DNA of 64,000 nt from contig NZ_PCPB01000001.1 of the NCBI RefSeq assembly GCF_002979535.1, positions 372,001 to 436,000 on the forward strand. Reading direction: 5' to 3'. The notes under the pieces are model-generated. The model had not been told where the DNA came from. It did not search any database and saw only the letters and a list, made by a program, of their open reading frames with translations. Positions within the stretch are counted from its first letter, which is position 1; each line of letters begins with the position of its first letter. A program made the position numbers and the translations under genes. Source of the DNA: Brevundimonas sp. MYb52. Lineage in GTDB: Bacteria; Pseudomonadota; Alphaproteobacteria; Caulobacterales; Caulobacteraceae. This document shows positions 7,993-15,025 of this stretch, one piece after another.

Positions 7993-9324
7993 ATGATCGA
8001 CCGCAGAACCCTTCTCGCCGCCGGAACCCTGGCGACCGCCCTGACTGGGGCAGGGGCGGCCCAGGCACGGCCGCGGGAGCTTCAGTTTCCCGCCAACTTC
8101 CTCTGGGGCGCGGCCACGGCGGGTCACCAGATCGAGGGCAACAACATCAACGCGGACATCTGGGTCGCCGAGAATGCGAAGCCCACCATCTACGCCGAGC
8201 GGTCAGGCGATGCGAACAACAGCTTCGAACTCTGGACGCAGGATCTGGACATCGTGAAGGCGATGGGACTGAACACCTATCGATTCAGTCTGGAGTGGAG
8301 CCGCATCGAGCCCAATCCTGGCCAGTTCTCCACCGCTATGCTCGATCACTATCTGCGGATCATCGAGGGCTGCCGGGCGCGGGGGATCAAGCCGATTGTC
8401 AGCTTCAACCATTACACCACTCCGGTCTGGTTCGCGGCGCGGGGCGGATGGACCCAAACGGACGCGCCAGCCCTTTTTGCCAACTTTTGCGACAAGGCTG
8501 CCCGTCACCTGGCCGCCGACATTGAATATGCAACGACCTTGAACGAGCCGAACCTGATCCGGGTCATCCAGGCGGGCCTGGCGCCCGCGCAGTTGAGCCA
8601 GTTCAAAACCTACATTGAGGCTATGAGCGCAGCCGCCGCGCGCTCTGTCGGAAGTGAACGGTTCGTCAGCGGCAACACCATCAATGTGCCCGATCTCGAG
8701 GCCTTCACGTCGAATTTGATTGCTGGCCACCAGCAAGGGCGTGCGGCCATCAAGGCGGTGCGGTCAAGCCTGCCGGTCGGGGTCACCCTCGCAATTGTCG
8801 ATGATCAACCTGCTGGGGAAAACAGCCTTCGCGACGCCAAGCGCGAGTTCCAGTACGGCCGCTGGCTGGAGGCCGTACGCGGAGACGATTTCCTCGGCGT
8901 CCAGAACTACGAACAGGCGCGTTGGAGCGCGACAGGCAAGGTCGAACTGGAAGGGGAGGGCGACCGCGGCTCGGCCAACCTCCTGATCGTTCCTGCGTCC
9001 GTGGCCAATGTCGTTCGTTACGCGTACGAGAAAACCGCCTTGCCGATCATGGTGACGGAACACGGCTTCAACGCCAGCGATGACGCCGTCCGAGCGCGCA
9101 ACATTCCGCTCTGCCTTGCAGAGCTGCACAAGACCCTTGGTGAGGGTATTCCGCTCCTAGGATATGTCCATTGGACGCTGCTGGACAACTTCGAATGGAT
9201 ATTCGGCTACGCCCACCACTACGGGCTTGTAGCCGTCGACCGGACGACGTTCGCGCGCACCCCCAAGCCAAGCGCCGCAGTCCTGGGACGGATAGCTCGG
9301 CGGAACGCCCTTCGGACATCCTGA
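7993..9324 (+). CDS. GH1 family beta-glucosidase, exported
   Basis: The 443-residue protein is a retaining glycoside hydrolase family 1 enzyme that splits beta-glucosides. GAAAGGA precedes the ATG. The N-terminus is a twin-arginine signal (DRRTLLAAG...AQA), implying folding before export. The family N-terminal motif FPANFLWGAATAGHQIEG is present, the acid/base is Glu185 in TLNEPN, and the nucleophile is Glu356. The nucleophile motif reads TEHG where most of the family has TENG, a change next to the catalytic residue. The gene is monocistronic behind operator site 3. A dead paralogue lies at 5567-5833. Confidence 0.92.
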   Translation: MIDRRTLLAAGTLATALTGAGAAQARPRELQFPANFLWGAATAGHQIEGNNINADIWVAENAKPTIYAERSGDANNSFELWTQDLDIVKAMGLNTYRFSLEWSRIEPNPGQFSTAMLDHYLRIIEGCRARGIKPIVSFNHYTTPVWFAARGGWTQTDAPALFANFCDKAARHLAADIEYATTLNEPNLIRVIQAGLAPAQLSQFKTYIEAMSAAAARSVGSERFVSGNTINVPDLEAFTSNLIAGHQQGRAAIKAVRSSLPVGVTLAIVDDQPAGENSLRDAKREFQYGRWLEAVRGDDFLGVQNYEQARWSATGKVELEGEGDRGSANLLIVPASVANVVRYAYEKTALPIMVTEHGFNASDDAVRARNIPLCLAELHKTLGEGIPLLGYVHWTLLDNFEWIFGYAHHYGLVAVDRTTFARTPKPSAAVLGRIARRNALRTS

Positions 9325-9409
9325 GCGCCGTCGGGGCTGCGACCCGGTCTGACGCGCCAGCCTGTCCGGGAACAGGGTCGAGGTCGCCGAATCTCGACGG
9401 CATCGACCC

Positions 9410-9982
9410 TTAGCTGATGAGAACCAGCTTTCCGGGACCGGCAGCGCCGTTTCAACCCCATCGCCGCCGCCACGCGTTCGTCTGTTTCGCCATGCAGCAC
9501 GGCAGAATAGGAGCGGCTGGATTGCGGGAGCCCGCCGATAAAGACGATGCCCACGCCTTGGGCGGCGAGACGCGCGAACCGGTCGAGATCGGCCAAGGCG
9601 ATCATTCGCGCGTCCAGCCGGCGATGATCTTCAATCAGTCGCTCGACAATCCCGGGGCGAACGTGTCGCCAGAACGCGTCTGCGGCCGTAACGACCCGAG
9701 GGGCCTTCCAGATATCGGCGGAGATGAAACCGGTCGTCTGGAGATAGGCGATGGCGGAGGCCTTGGACTTCAGGCCGATCCAGAAGGCTTCGAGCCTGCG
9801 TCGTTTTGCTTCCGCCAGGAACCGCTGAACCTGGCGCATCCTGATGCTCTTTCGCCTGGTCCAGCATCCATTGCCAACCTCCCTGGGACTTCGATGAGGA
9901 TCGCAGGTTCCTTCGGGACGGCGAGCGGAGAATATTCAGGGGGGGGCAGATCGTTGCGGGGCGCCTCCGTCCGGGAGGGCAA
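9410..9982 (-). pseudogene. frameshifted remnant, possibly a large glycosidase C-terminus
   Basis: On the minus strand, fragments in different frames read as plausible protein. PPPEYSPLAVPKEPAILIEVPG lies in one frame near 9880-9950. A longer block with DARMIALADLDRFARLAAQ and GVGIVFIGGLPQSSRSY is in a second frame (about 9450-9839). GAAGPGKLVLIS, ending in a stop at 9410, is in the third. The middle block resembles the late part of GH106-type alpha-L-rhamnosidase-like proteins, but this is a weak match from memory. There is no intact start. I read it as a decayed gene of the same catabolic locus. Confidence 0.4.
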
Positions 9983-10006
9983 GCGCAGAGCGTCACAAGC
10001 ACGCCA

Positions 10007-10384
10007 TCAAGCCGGGAGGTCATAGGTTCGGACTGTGATGGCGTCGTCCTCGAAGTCGAGCTCGAGCGCCTGATTGACCAGCGGGTCCGGGGTTTCGGCG
10101 AGGGTTTCTATCGCCGCCTCGAGAAGCTCGCGTTGCTGATCGGGACGACACTGGGGGATGAAGATTACGAGACCGGCGTGAAGGGGCTGGTTGCGATAGA
10201 GCCGCCGAAAGTCCTGGGCGTTGTTGGTGACGAAGGTGAAGTCTCCGTCGATGATGCAGGGCATCAGATCCCAGTCGGTCGTTCCGCTTAGCCCCAGCCA
10301 ATTCACGTGACTGCCCTGGTGCCCCAAAGCGTTCGCGACCTCTACGAGAGAGGTGTGCAGGCACTCGTCGAACAGGAAGTTCAC
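10007..10384 (-). CDS. DUF5615 PIN-like protein, probable toxin
   Basis: The 125-residue protein starts LFDECL, the metal-binding Asp-Glu opening of DUF5615/Mut7-C PIN-like proteins. Further acidic residues lie in DWDLM and in FVTNNAQDF, where PIN-like nucleases place their active site. The start is GTG and overlaps the upstream antitoxin-like gene by 4 bp (GTGA), so the two are translationally coupled. Proteins of this family paired with DUF433 partners are thought to be RNase toxins; toxicity of this copy is inferred. Confidence 0.75.
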   Translation of the reverse strand: MNFLFDECLHTSLVEVANALGHQGSHVNWLGLSGTTDWDLMPCIIDGDFTFVTNNAQDFRRLYRNQPLHAGLVIFIPQCRPDQQRELLEAAIETLAETPDPLVNQALELDFEDDAITVRTYDLPA

Positions 10385-11010
10385 CGCTCCGTCGTCGCCG
10401 GCGTCTTGCGGCTCAGACGCCGCACCGCCGTGGGGGCGAGACCCGAGGCCTCAAGCCGACGGGGACGGCCCCGGCGGGGATGAGCGGCGACCCAGACCTT
10501 CGCCAGGCCGATGAGCCGGGCGTCGAGCTTGGGATATCCCGTCAGGAGCTCGGCTTCGCTCGCCCCTGCGTCCAACATGGCGACGACCCCATGGACGGGG
10601 ATACGAGTGCCCTTGAACACAGGTTCGCCCGCCATCACCGCCTTGTCGGTCGCGATCGCGGCCTCGGCTTCGGTCAGGGTCTTGATCCGGGCGCTGACGT
10701 CGCGGCGCGCGGCGGCCACATCGACCATCAGAAACTCACCCGCCGACAGACGTCGGGCCTTGGGCGTCGCCGAAAGCCTTTGGAACAGGTCGATTCGGCG
10801 CTCGATGGGCAGCTTGCCCGCCAGGCCGTGCTCCAGACGCAGTCGGACCAAATCCTCGCCCGTCAGAACCCGGGGCTTCAGACGCCCGGTCCTCGGCGCG
10901 GCGGCCACCGTCACGAGCCCGCGGTCGATCGAGTTGTTGACCGCCTTGAGCGCGAGACCGCTTACCGCGGCAGCCTCAGAGACAGTGTAGAGTCGGTCGG
11001 TCGCGGACAT
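10381..11010 (-). CDS. DUF433 domain protein with N-terminal HTH, probable antitoxin
   Basis: The 209-residue protein has a MerR-like/HTH_17 segment at its start (YTVSEAAAVSGLALKAV). A C-terminal DUF433 domain carries the family phrase FKGTRIPVHGVVAMLDAG and later YPKLDARLIGLAKVW. DUF433 proteins next to DUF5615 toxins act as antitoxins and, with a DNA-binding domain, are expected to repress their own operon. ATG 11010 follows CAGGAGAG; an in-frame ATG at 11034 also has a GCGAGG site, so the start is uncertain by 8 codons. The pair sits beside the integrase, a usual place for island-stabilising modules. Confidence 0.75.
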   Translation of the reverse strand: MSATDRLYTVSEAAAVSGLALKAVNNSIDRGLVTVAAAPRTGRLKPRVLTGEDLVRLRLEHGLAGKLPIERRIDLFQRLSATPKARRLSAGEFLMVDVAAARRDVSARIKTLTEAEAAIATDKAVMAGEPVFKGTRIPVHGVVAMLDAGASEAELLTGYPKLDARLIGLAKVWVAAHPRRGRPRRLEASGLAPTAVRRLSRKTPATTER

Positions 11011-11083
11011 AATTGTTCTCTCCTGAGAGATCATTTAATCCTCGCCTGCTGAGGTTTCAAGATCGGTCGGTCCGCCATGGCCT

Positions 11084-12487
11084 CTAAGCCGGTTCATGGA
11101 AGAGCAGTCGCGCCGGCGCCGGCAAGGCGTGAGGAGGGGGCTCCTCAAGCTCGGTTCCCGGGCGCACTGCGGCGAGGATCAGCCGCTCCAGGCATTCTAT
11201 CGCTTCGCGCTTTTCCTCCAGATAGTCGTGCTGGACGTAGACCGACATCGTGATCGAAGAGCCGCCGCCCAGCTCATTGGCATGGTTGAGCAGCTTGGAC
11301 AGGATGAAGGGACTGACCCGCGCCTTGGCGAGCCGGGTCGCGCCGCTGCGACGCAGGTCGTGAACCGTGATGTCGGGGATGTCGATCGCCGCCCGGATGT
11401 CGCGCATGGCGTGGCTGATCGCCGAAGGATGGATCGCTCCGGGCGTCTCGCCGCGGCCGACAAACACGAAAGGCGAGGGCTTCTCGCCGTCGGGAGGCTT
11501 TGGCCGCAGCGCCAGGGCTTCTCTGATCAGCAAGATCGAGAACTCACCGAGCGGGACGACGGTCGTACGGCCGGCCTTGGTGCGACCCGCCGGGATCGTC
11601 CAGGTCCGCTCGGCGAAGTCCAGTTCGGCGACCCTCATCTCGGCGACCTCGGCGCGGCGCTGCAGCAGGAGCGCCGCCAGCTGGATCGCGATCCGGATCG
11701 GCCGGCCGACCATGAGGGCTTCGTCGCGGCCCTTCGGAAGCGGGCGTCGATAGCCCGAAGTGTCCTCAAGGGCCCGCCAAAGCGCCCGCAGTTCCGTATC
11801 GTTCAGGACTCGGGTGCGCGGGGTTTCCTCGGCGAGATCGTCCAACTGCTGGGCGGGGTTCTTGAGAACCCGGTCCTCGGTGATGCCCCAGGCGAAGATC
11901 TGGCTGATGAGACTGCGAGCGCGGTTCGAGGTGACGCCCTTGCCCTCCTGAAGGATGTCCCGGAGACGCTTGCGCACGACGGACTTGGTGACCGCCTCGA
12001 TTCGGAGAGAGGCGAGGGGGCGCAGGTGGTTCTTGTAGAGGTTCCGCTCTGAGAGGATCGTGGGGGGGCGTTTGCGCTTCTTGCTCGGACGGTACTCTCC
12101 GCTCTCCGTCGCCTGGAAGTAGCCCTCCGCCATGTCGTCGAAGGTCCGGAGCAGCTGTTCCTTGGCCTCGGCCTTGACGGCCTGAATCTCGACCGCCGGA
12201 TCACGACCGTCATCGACATCCGTCTGAAGCTTCCTCGCCTTGGCGCGCGCGCCGGCCACGGTGAGGGCTTGCTTGTCTCCGGCAGCTTGGTCCGGCGATA
12301 CATACCGACCCAGGCGGACGCGGGGCTGGGTCCCGTCAGGGCGGCGGTAGCGATAGCCCCAGACTTTAGAGTGCCCGGAAACGCGCAGGTATAGACCTTT
12401 CAGGTCGGTGTCCCAGAGTTCGAGTCGCTCGCCCTCAGCAGTCTTGAGCGCGGCCACGCTCCGGTCTGTCAGTCTTGTCGCAGCCAT
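11084..12487 (-). CDS. P4-type tyrosine integrase
   Basis: The 467-residue site-specific recombinase starts with a DUF4102-type arm-binding domain (LTDRSVAALK, LYLRVSGHSKVWGYRYR). The catalytic domain shows Arg in LLQRRAEVAEMR, HDLRRSG, LLNHA and the nucleophile Tyr in SVYVQHDYLEEKREAI. The ATG at 12487 has GACGAGGA upstream; a longer frame to 12538 would run through the two TGGGGAGCAAA repeats and is less likely. P4-type integrases insert islands into tRNA genes, and a tRNA 3' half lies 160 bp behind its start. The frame is intact, so it may still be active. Confidence 0.92.
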   Translation of the reverse strand: MAATRLTDRSVAALKTAEGERLELWDTDLKGLYLRVSGHSKVWGYRYRRPDGTQPRVRLGRYVSPDQAAGDKQALTVAGARAKARKLQTDVDDGRDPAVEIQAVKAEAKEQLLRTFDDMAEGYFQATESGEYRPSKKRKRPPTILSERNLYKNHLRPLASLRIEAVTKSVVRKRLRDILQEGKGVTSNRARSLISQIFAWGITEDRVLKNPAQQLDDLAEETPRTRVLNDTELRALWRALEDTSGYRRPLPKGRDEALMVGRPIRIAIQLAALLLQRRAEVAEMRVAELDFAERTWTIPAGRTKAGRTTVVPLGEFSILLIREALALRPKPPDGEKPSPFVFVGRGETPGAIHPSAISHAMRDIRAAIDIPDITVHDLRRSGATRLAKARVSPFILSKLLNHANELGGGSSITMSVYVQHDYLEEKREAIECLERLILAAVRPGTELEEPPPHALPAPARLLFHEPA

Positions 12488-12517
12488 CGAATTCCTCGTC
12501 CGCAGTTCCCAAAATTT

Positions 12518-12539
12518 TGGGGAGCAAATGGGGAGCAAA
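12518..12539. repeat. two tandem TGGGGAGCAAA repeats upstream of int
   Basis: The 11-mer TGGGGAGCAAA occurs twice without a gap (12518-12528 and 12529-12539), just upstream of the integrase start. Short direct repeats between int and the att core are typical arm-type binding sites of tyrosine integrases; that role is inferred. Confidence 0.6.
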
Positions 12540-12606
12540 ATGCAGGAACTCGTAGAATAGCGTTGAACCGTGGTGTGTCAAAAATTATCGAATAAACAAT
12601 GGACTA

Positions 12607-12632
12607 GAACAGTCCTGAACAGTCCTGAACAG
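12607..12632. repeat. 2.6 copies of a 10-bp tandem repeat beside the att site
   Basis: The unit GAACAGTCCT is repeated at 12607-12616 and 12617-12626, and a third partial copy GAACAG ends at 12632, 13 bp before the tRNA-like segment. Such iterons next to an att core could bind integrase or excisionase, or may be a slippage product. Confidence 0.5.
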
Positions 12633-12645
12633 GCTCTTTAGGCCG

Positions 12646-12690
12646 CTGGGGGTCAAGGGGTCGCAGGTTCGAATCCTGTCGCTCCGACCA
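12646..12690 (+). other. 3' half of a tRNA gene (tRNA-Pro-like), probable att site
   Basis: From CTGGGGG, which would be an anticodon loop with GGG at positions 34-36, the sequence runs through an anticodon-stem 3' strand. A T-arm follows (GCAGG-TTCGAAT-CCTGT), then CGCTCCG, discriminator A and encoded CCA. The 5' half of a tRNA (expected to start CGGAGCG) is absent upstream. Identity beginning at the anticodon loop and ending at CCA is the usual extent of an integrase crossover region. Proline is suggested by the GGG anticodon and the CGG...CCG acceptor pairing. It cannot work as a tRNA. Confidence 0.7.
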
Positions 12691-12832
12691 TTTCCTCAGG
12701 GAAATCGGTTGGTTAAAGGGGTCGCTTTCGGGCGGCCCCTTTTGCAATTGGGCGCCTGTGGATGTCCTGCGCGCCAGGCGCGGGCAGGGCGCGAATGAGC
12801 GCCTATTCGTTTGACGAACCATCATTCAGAAA

Positions 12833-12842
12833 TCATAGATAA
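12833..12842 (+). promoter_or_regulatory. BioR-like box before the GntR gene
   Basis: TCATAGATAA differs by one base from TTATAGATAA, a form of the known BioR operator. It is identical to the box at 14576-14585 before bioB. It lies 21 bp before the GntR start codon, which fits autorepression. Confidence 0.65.
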
Positions 12843-12863
12843 TTCAACATTTCTGGAGGTCGC

Positions 12864-13475
12864 GTGGCGGGTTCAAGGCCTGGTTTTTCCTCGGACGGCA
12901 TCGCCGACACGCTGGCCGTTCGCATCGTGCGGGGTGAACTGGCGCCGGACGCCAAGCTGCGCCAGGAGCATGTCGCCGACGAGTTCAGCGTCAGCCATGT
13001 GCCGGTGCGCGAGGCCTTCCTGCGGCTTGTGGCCAAAGGCTTGGCTGTTAGCCGGCCGAACATCGGGGTGCGGGTCGCGCCTCTGGACCAGGCCGCGCAC
13101 CGTGAGGTGAAGCTGATGCGCGCTGCGCTGGAGCCGCTGGCTCTGCTGCATTCGGCGCCCAATCTGACGCAGGACGACATTGGGCGGCTGGAGGCCTTGA
13201 GGTTGGCCTGCGATCAGGCGGACAACATCTATGACTGGGAGGCGGCCAATCGCGCCTTCCATCTGGGGACCATGGCCGCCTGCGGCATGCCGCGCCTGCT
13301 CGAGGAAGTCGGTAATCTGCAATTGCACGGCTCGCGCCATATGCTGGCGCAATACAAGGATCGGTGGAAGCCTCGGCCGGACGCCGATCATCGCGCCCTG
13401 ATGGCGGCCATCCGCACGCGAGACGTGGTGGCGGCGGTCGCGACGTTCGAGCGCCATCTGGCGAGGGCGGTCTAG
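12864..13475 (+). CDS. bioR: GntR/FadR-family regulator, probable biotin regulator BioR
   Basis: The 203-residue protein has an N-terminal winged HTH (DTLAVRIVRGELAPD, VPVREAFLRLVAKGL) and a C-terminal helical FCD-type effector domain (residues about 80-200). The start is GTG at 12864 with GGAGG 4 nt upstream. In alphaproteobacteria that lack the BirA DNA-binding domain, a GntR protein called BioR represses biotin genes through TTATAGATAA-like sites. This gene converges on bioB, and three such boxes sit before these two genes. The name rests on those boxes and the neighbour; other FadR-type regulators look alike in sequence. Confidence 0.75.
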   Translation: MAGSRPGFSSDGIADTLAVRIVRGELAPDAKLRQEHVADEFSVSHVPVREAFLRLVAKGLAVSRPNIGVRVAPLDQAAHREVKLMRAALEPLALLHSAPNLTQDDIGRLEALRLACDQADNIYDWEAANRAFHLGTMAACGMPRLLEEVGNLQLHGSRHMLAQYKDRWKPRPDADHRALMAAIRTRDVVAAVATFERHLARAV

Positions 13476-13500
13476 CCCGGCCTCGTATCCGCAAACGCTC

Positions 13501-13526
13501 GCGCGGCCGGGGTGTCCCGGCCGCGC
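13501..13526. terminator. GC-rich hairpin between convergent bioR and bioB
   Basis: A perfect 11-bp stem, GCGCGGCCGGG with CCCGGCCGCGC and a 4-nt loop, lies in the 61-bp gap between the two convergent genes. There is no clear T-tract on either side, so termination efficiency is uncertain. Confidence 0.5.
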
Positions 13527-13536
13527 AAGCGGGCGA

Positions 13537-14535
13537 TCAGCCGGCCTGTTCCTGGGTGCGCTCAGGAACGATCTCCCGGCACGCGGCTGCGGCTTCGACG
13601 ACCTCGGCGCGCTTCAGGTTCAGCTTGTTGAAGAGCAGGGTGTCCTTGTCCTCGCCGGGGTTGTCGGCGGTCAGCAGGGTGTCGCCGACGAAGATGGAAT
13701 TGGCGCCGGCGAAGAAGCACATGGCCTGCAACTCGTCGCTCATCTCCGAGCGACCAGCCGACAGACGGACATAGGCCTGCGGCATCAGGATGCGGGCCGT
13801 GGCGATGGTGCGGACCATTTCGATCGGGTCCAGCGGCGCCATGTCGGCCATCGGCGTGCCCTTCATCGGCATCAGCATGTTGATCGGCACGGATTCTGGC
13901 GGCTCTTCCAACTCGGCCAGGGTTCGGAGCATGTCGATGCGGTCATCCGCCGTCTCGCCCATGCCGACGATGCCGCCCGAGCAGACATTGATCCCCGCCG
14001 CGCGAACGCGGTCCAGGGTGTTCAGTCGGTCGGCGAAGGTGCGGCTGGTGATGACCTCGGAATAGTAGCGTTCCGAGGTGTCGATGTTGTGGTTGTAGTA
14101 GTCGAGGCCGGCGTCCCGCAACTGGGCCGCCTGGTCGTCGGTCAGCATGCCCAGGGTCATGCAGGTCTCCAGGCCCATGTCCTTGACGCCCCTGACCATG
14201 GCCAGGACGCCGGGCATGTCGCGCGCCTTGGGCGAGCGCCAGGCCGCCCCCATGCAGTAACGCGTGGCGCCGGCCGCCTTGGCCTTGCGCGCCTCGTCCA
14301 GCACGCGCTGGACCTCCATCATCTTGGATGCTGACAGTTCAGAGTCGTAGCGCGACGACTGCGAGCAGTAGGAGCAGTCCTCCGGGCAGCCGCCGGTCTT
14401 GATGGATAGCAGCTTAGAGCACTGGATCGTGCTGGGTTCAAAATGGGCGCGATGCACTGTGTGAGCGCGATGGAGGAGGTCCATGAACGGCATGGCGTAT
14501 ATCGCGTGCGCGTCAGGTTTCGAATTATCTATCAT
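13537..14535 (-). CDS. bioB: biotin synthase
   Basis: BioB is the radical-SAM enzyme that inserts sulfur into dethiobiotin. The radical-SAM cysteines are in CPEDCSYC, preceded by the conserved LLSIKTGG. The expected later motifs are present: [37 protein letters not shown] and RLSAGR. I place the start at 14535 (332 residues). ATGs at 14550 and 14598 are in frame but lie beside or before a BioR-like box, and none has a clear ribosome binding site, so the N-terminus is open. The gene stands alone; other biotin genes are not in the window. Confidence 0.93.
   Translation of the reverse strand: MIDNSKPDAHAIYAMPFMDLLHRAHTVHRAHFEPSTIQCSKLLSIKTGGCPEDCSYCSQSSRYDSELSASKMMEVQRVLDEARKAKAAGATRYCMGAAWRSPKARDMPGVLAMVRGVKDMGLETCMTLGMLTDDQAAQLRDAGLDYYNHNIDTSERYYSEVITSRTFADRLNTLDRVRAAGINVCSGGIVGMGETADDRIDMLRTLAELEEPPESVPINMLMPMKGTPMADMAPLDPIEMVRTIATARILMPQAYVRLSAGRSEMSDELQAMCFFAGANSIFVGDTLLTADNPGEDKDTLLFNKLNLKRAEVVEAAAACREIVPERTQEQAG
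14525..14534 (-). promoter_or_regulatory. BioR-like box overlapping the bioB start
   Basis: On the minus strand this reads TGATAGATAA, one base from both TCATAGATAA and TTATAGATAA. It overlaps the start codon chosen for bioB, so binding here would act on initiation or early elongation. Confidence 0.55.
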
Positions 14536-14575
14536 TCTGTCTATCTGCATGAAGATTCTGCGTGTCTCAGATTGA

Positions 14576-14585
14576 TCATAGATAA
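14576..14585. promoter_or_regulatory. BioR-like box in the bioB leader
   Basis: TCATAGATAA is an exact copy of the box before the GntR gene. It lies about 30 bp downstream of an AT-rich promoter-like stretch on the minus strand (TATAAT as the complement of 14616-14621), where a bound repressor would block bioB transcription. Confidence 0.6.
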
Positions 14586-14769
14586 CAAGATCGAGCATTC
14601 TGGTATGGTGAATATATTATATATAATAATAGACATCGAAACGTCGCTGGCGTGCCGTGGCGCGCGACTTTGCGGCGACGCCTTGGAGTTTCGTGGCAGA
14701 CAGGACGGCGCTCCGATGCACAAGGCGGCCTGTGACGGCTGGTTCGTCTCAACAAAGTGGAGACGGCCC

Positions 14770-14982
14770 ATGCCGCAGGTCAACGACACCGTTCATATCC
14801 GTCTCTCGATCCGCGGCGTGTCCGGACCCTTCTGGCAGACCAACGCGACCGTGGCCTCTGTCAGCGGAGCGTCTCTCCTGCTCGACGGCTTTGATCGGCA
14901 GGTGCCGGCGGTGAGGTCGGAGTTGAAGGCGGCAGGTCCGGGGCGCTGGACGTTGGACTGGGAGGTCAAGCGCCGGCCGTGA
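14770..14982 (+). CDS. small hypothetical protein
   Basis: A 70-residue frame starts at ATG 14770 with GGAG 7 nt upstream. It reads as a compact beta-rich, PilZ-sized domain (VNDTVHIRLSIRGVSG, then ASVSGASLLLDGFDRQVP, ending WTLDWEVKRRP). I recognise no family. An in-frame ATG at 14716 would add 18 residues but lacks a binding site. It stands alone, divergent from bioB and convergent with the gene at 15026. Confidence 0.5.
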   Translation: MPQVNDTVHIRLSIRGVSGPFWQTNATVASVSGASLLLDGFDRQVPAVRSELKAAGPGRWTLDWEVKRRP

Positions 14983-15025
14983 TGGGACGAGAACGCGGCG
15001 ATCCGACCGCCTCCAAATTCAAGCG

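Larger units (their letters stand above)
1..12690. mobile_element. possible integrative island, right-hand part
   Basis: An integrase, a toxin-antitoxin-like pair and catabolic genes lie to the left of a solitary 3' half of a tRNA gene (12646-12690). A duplicated tRNA 3' half facing this way marks the distal end of an element inserted in an intact tRNA gene further left. No intact copy of that tRNA and no second att copy was seen in the window, so the left end, if it exists, lies outside. Two decayed genes inside fit an accessory region. Whether the glycoside cluster belongs to the element or is older chromosome is undecided. Confidence 0.35.

Noticed and set aside
9417..10025. 202-codon plus-strand frame
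   Set aside because: Overlaps the decayed minus-strand gene and the toxin gene; no motifs and no start signal.
12604..12825. Minus-strand frame containing WSERQDSNLRPLDPQR
   Set aside because: This phrase is the translation of a tRNA 3' end read backwards and recurs as a false protein; the DNA is the att/tRNA half.
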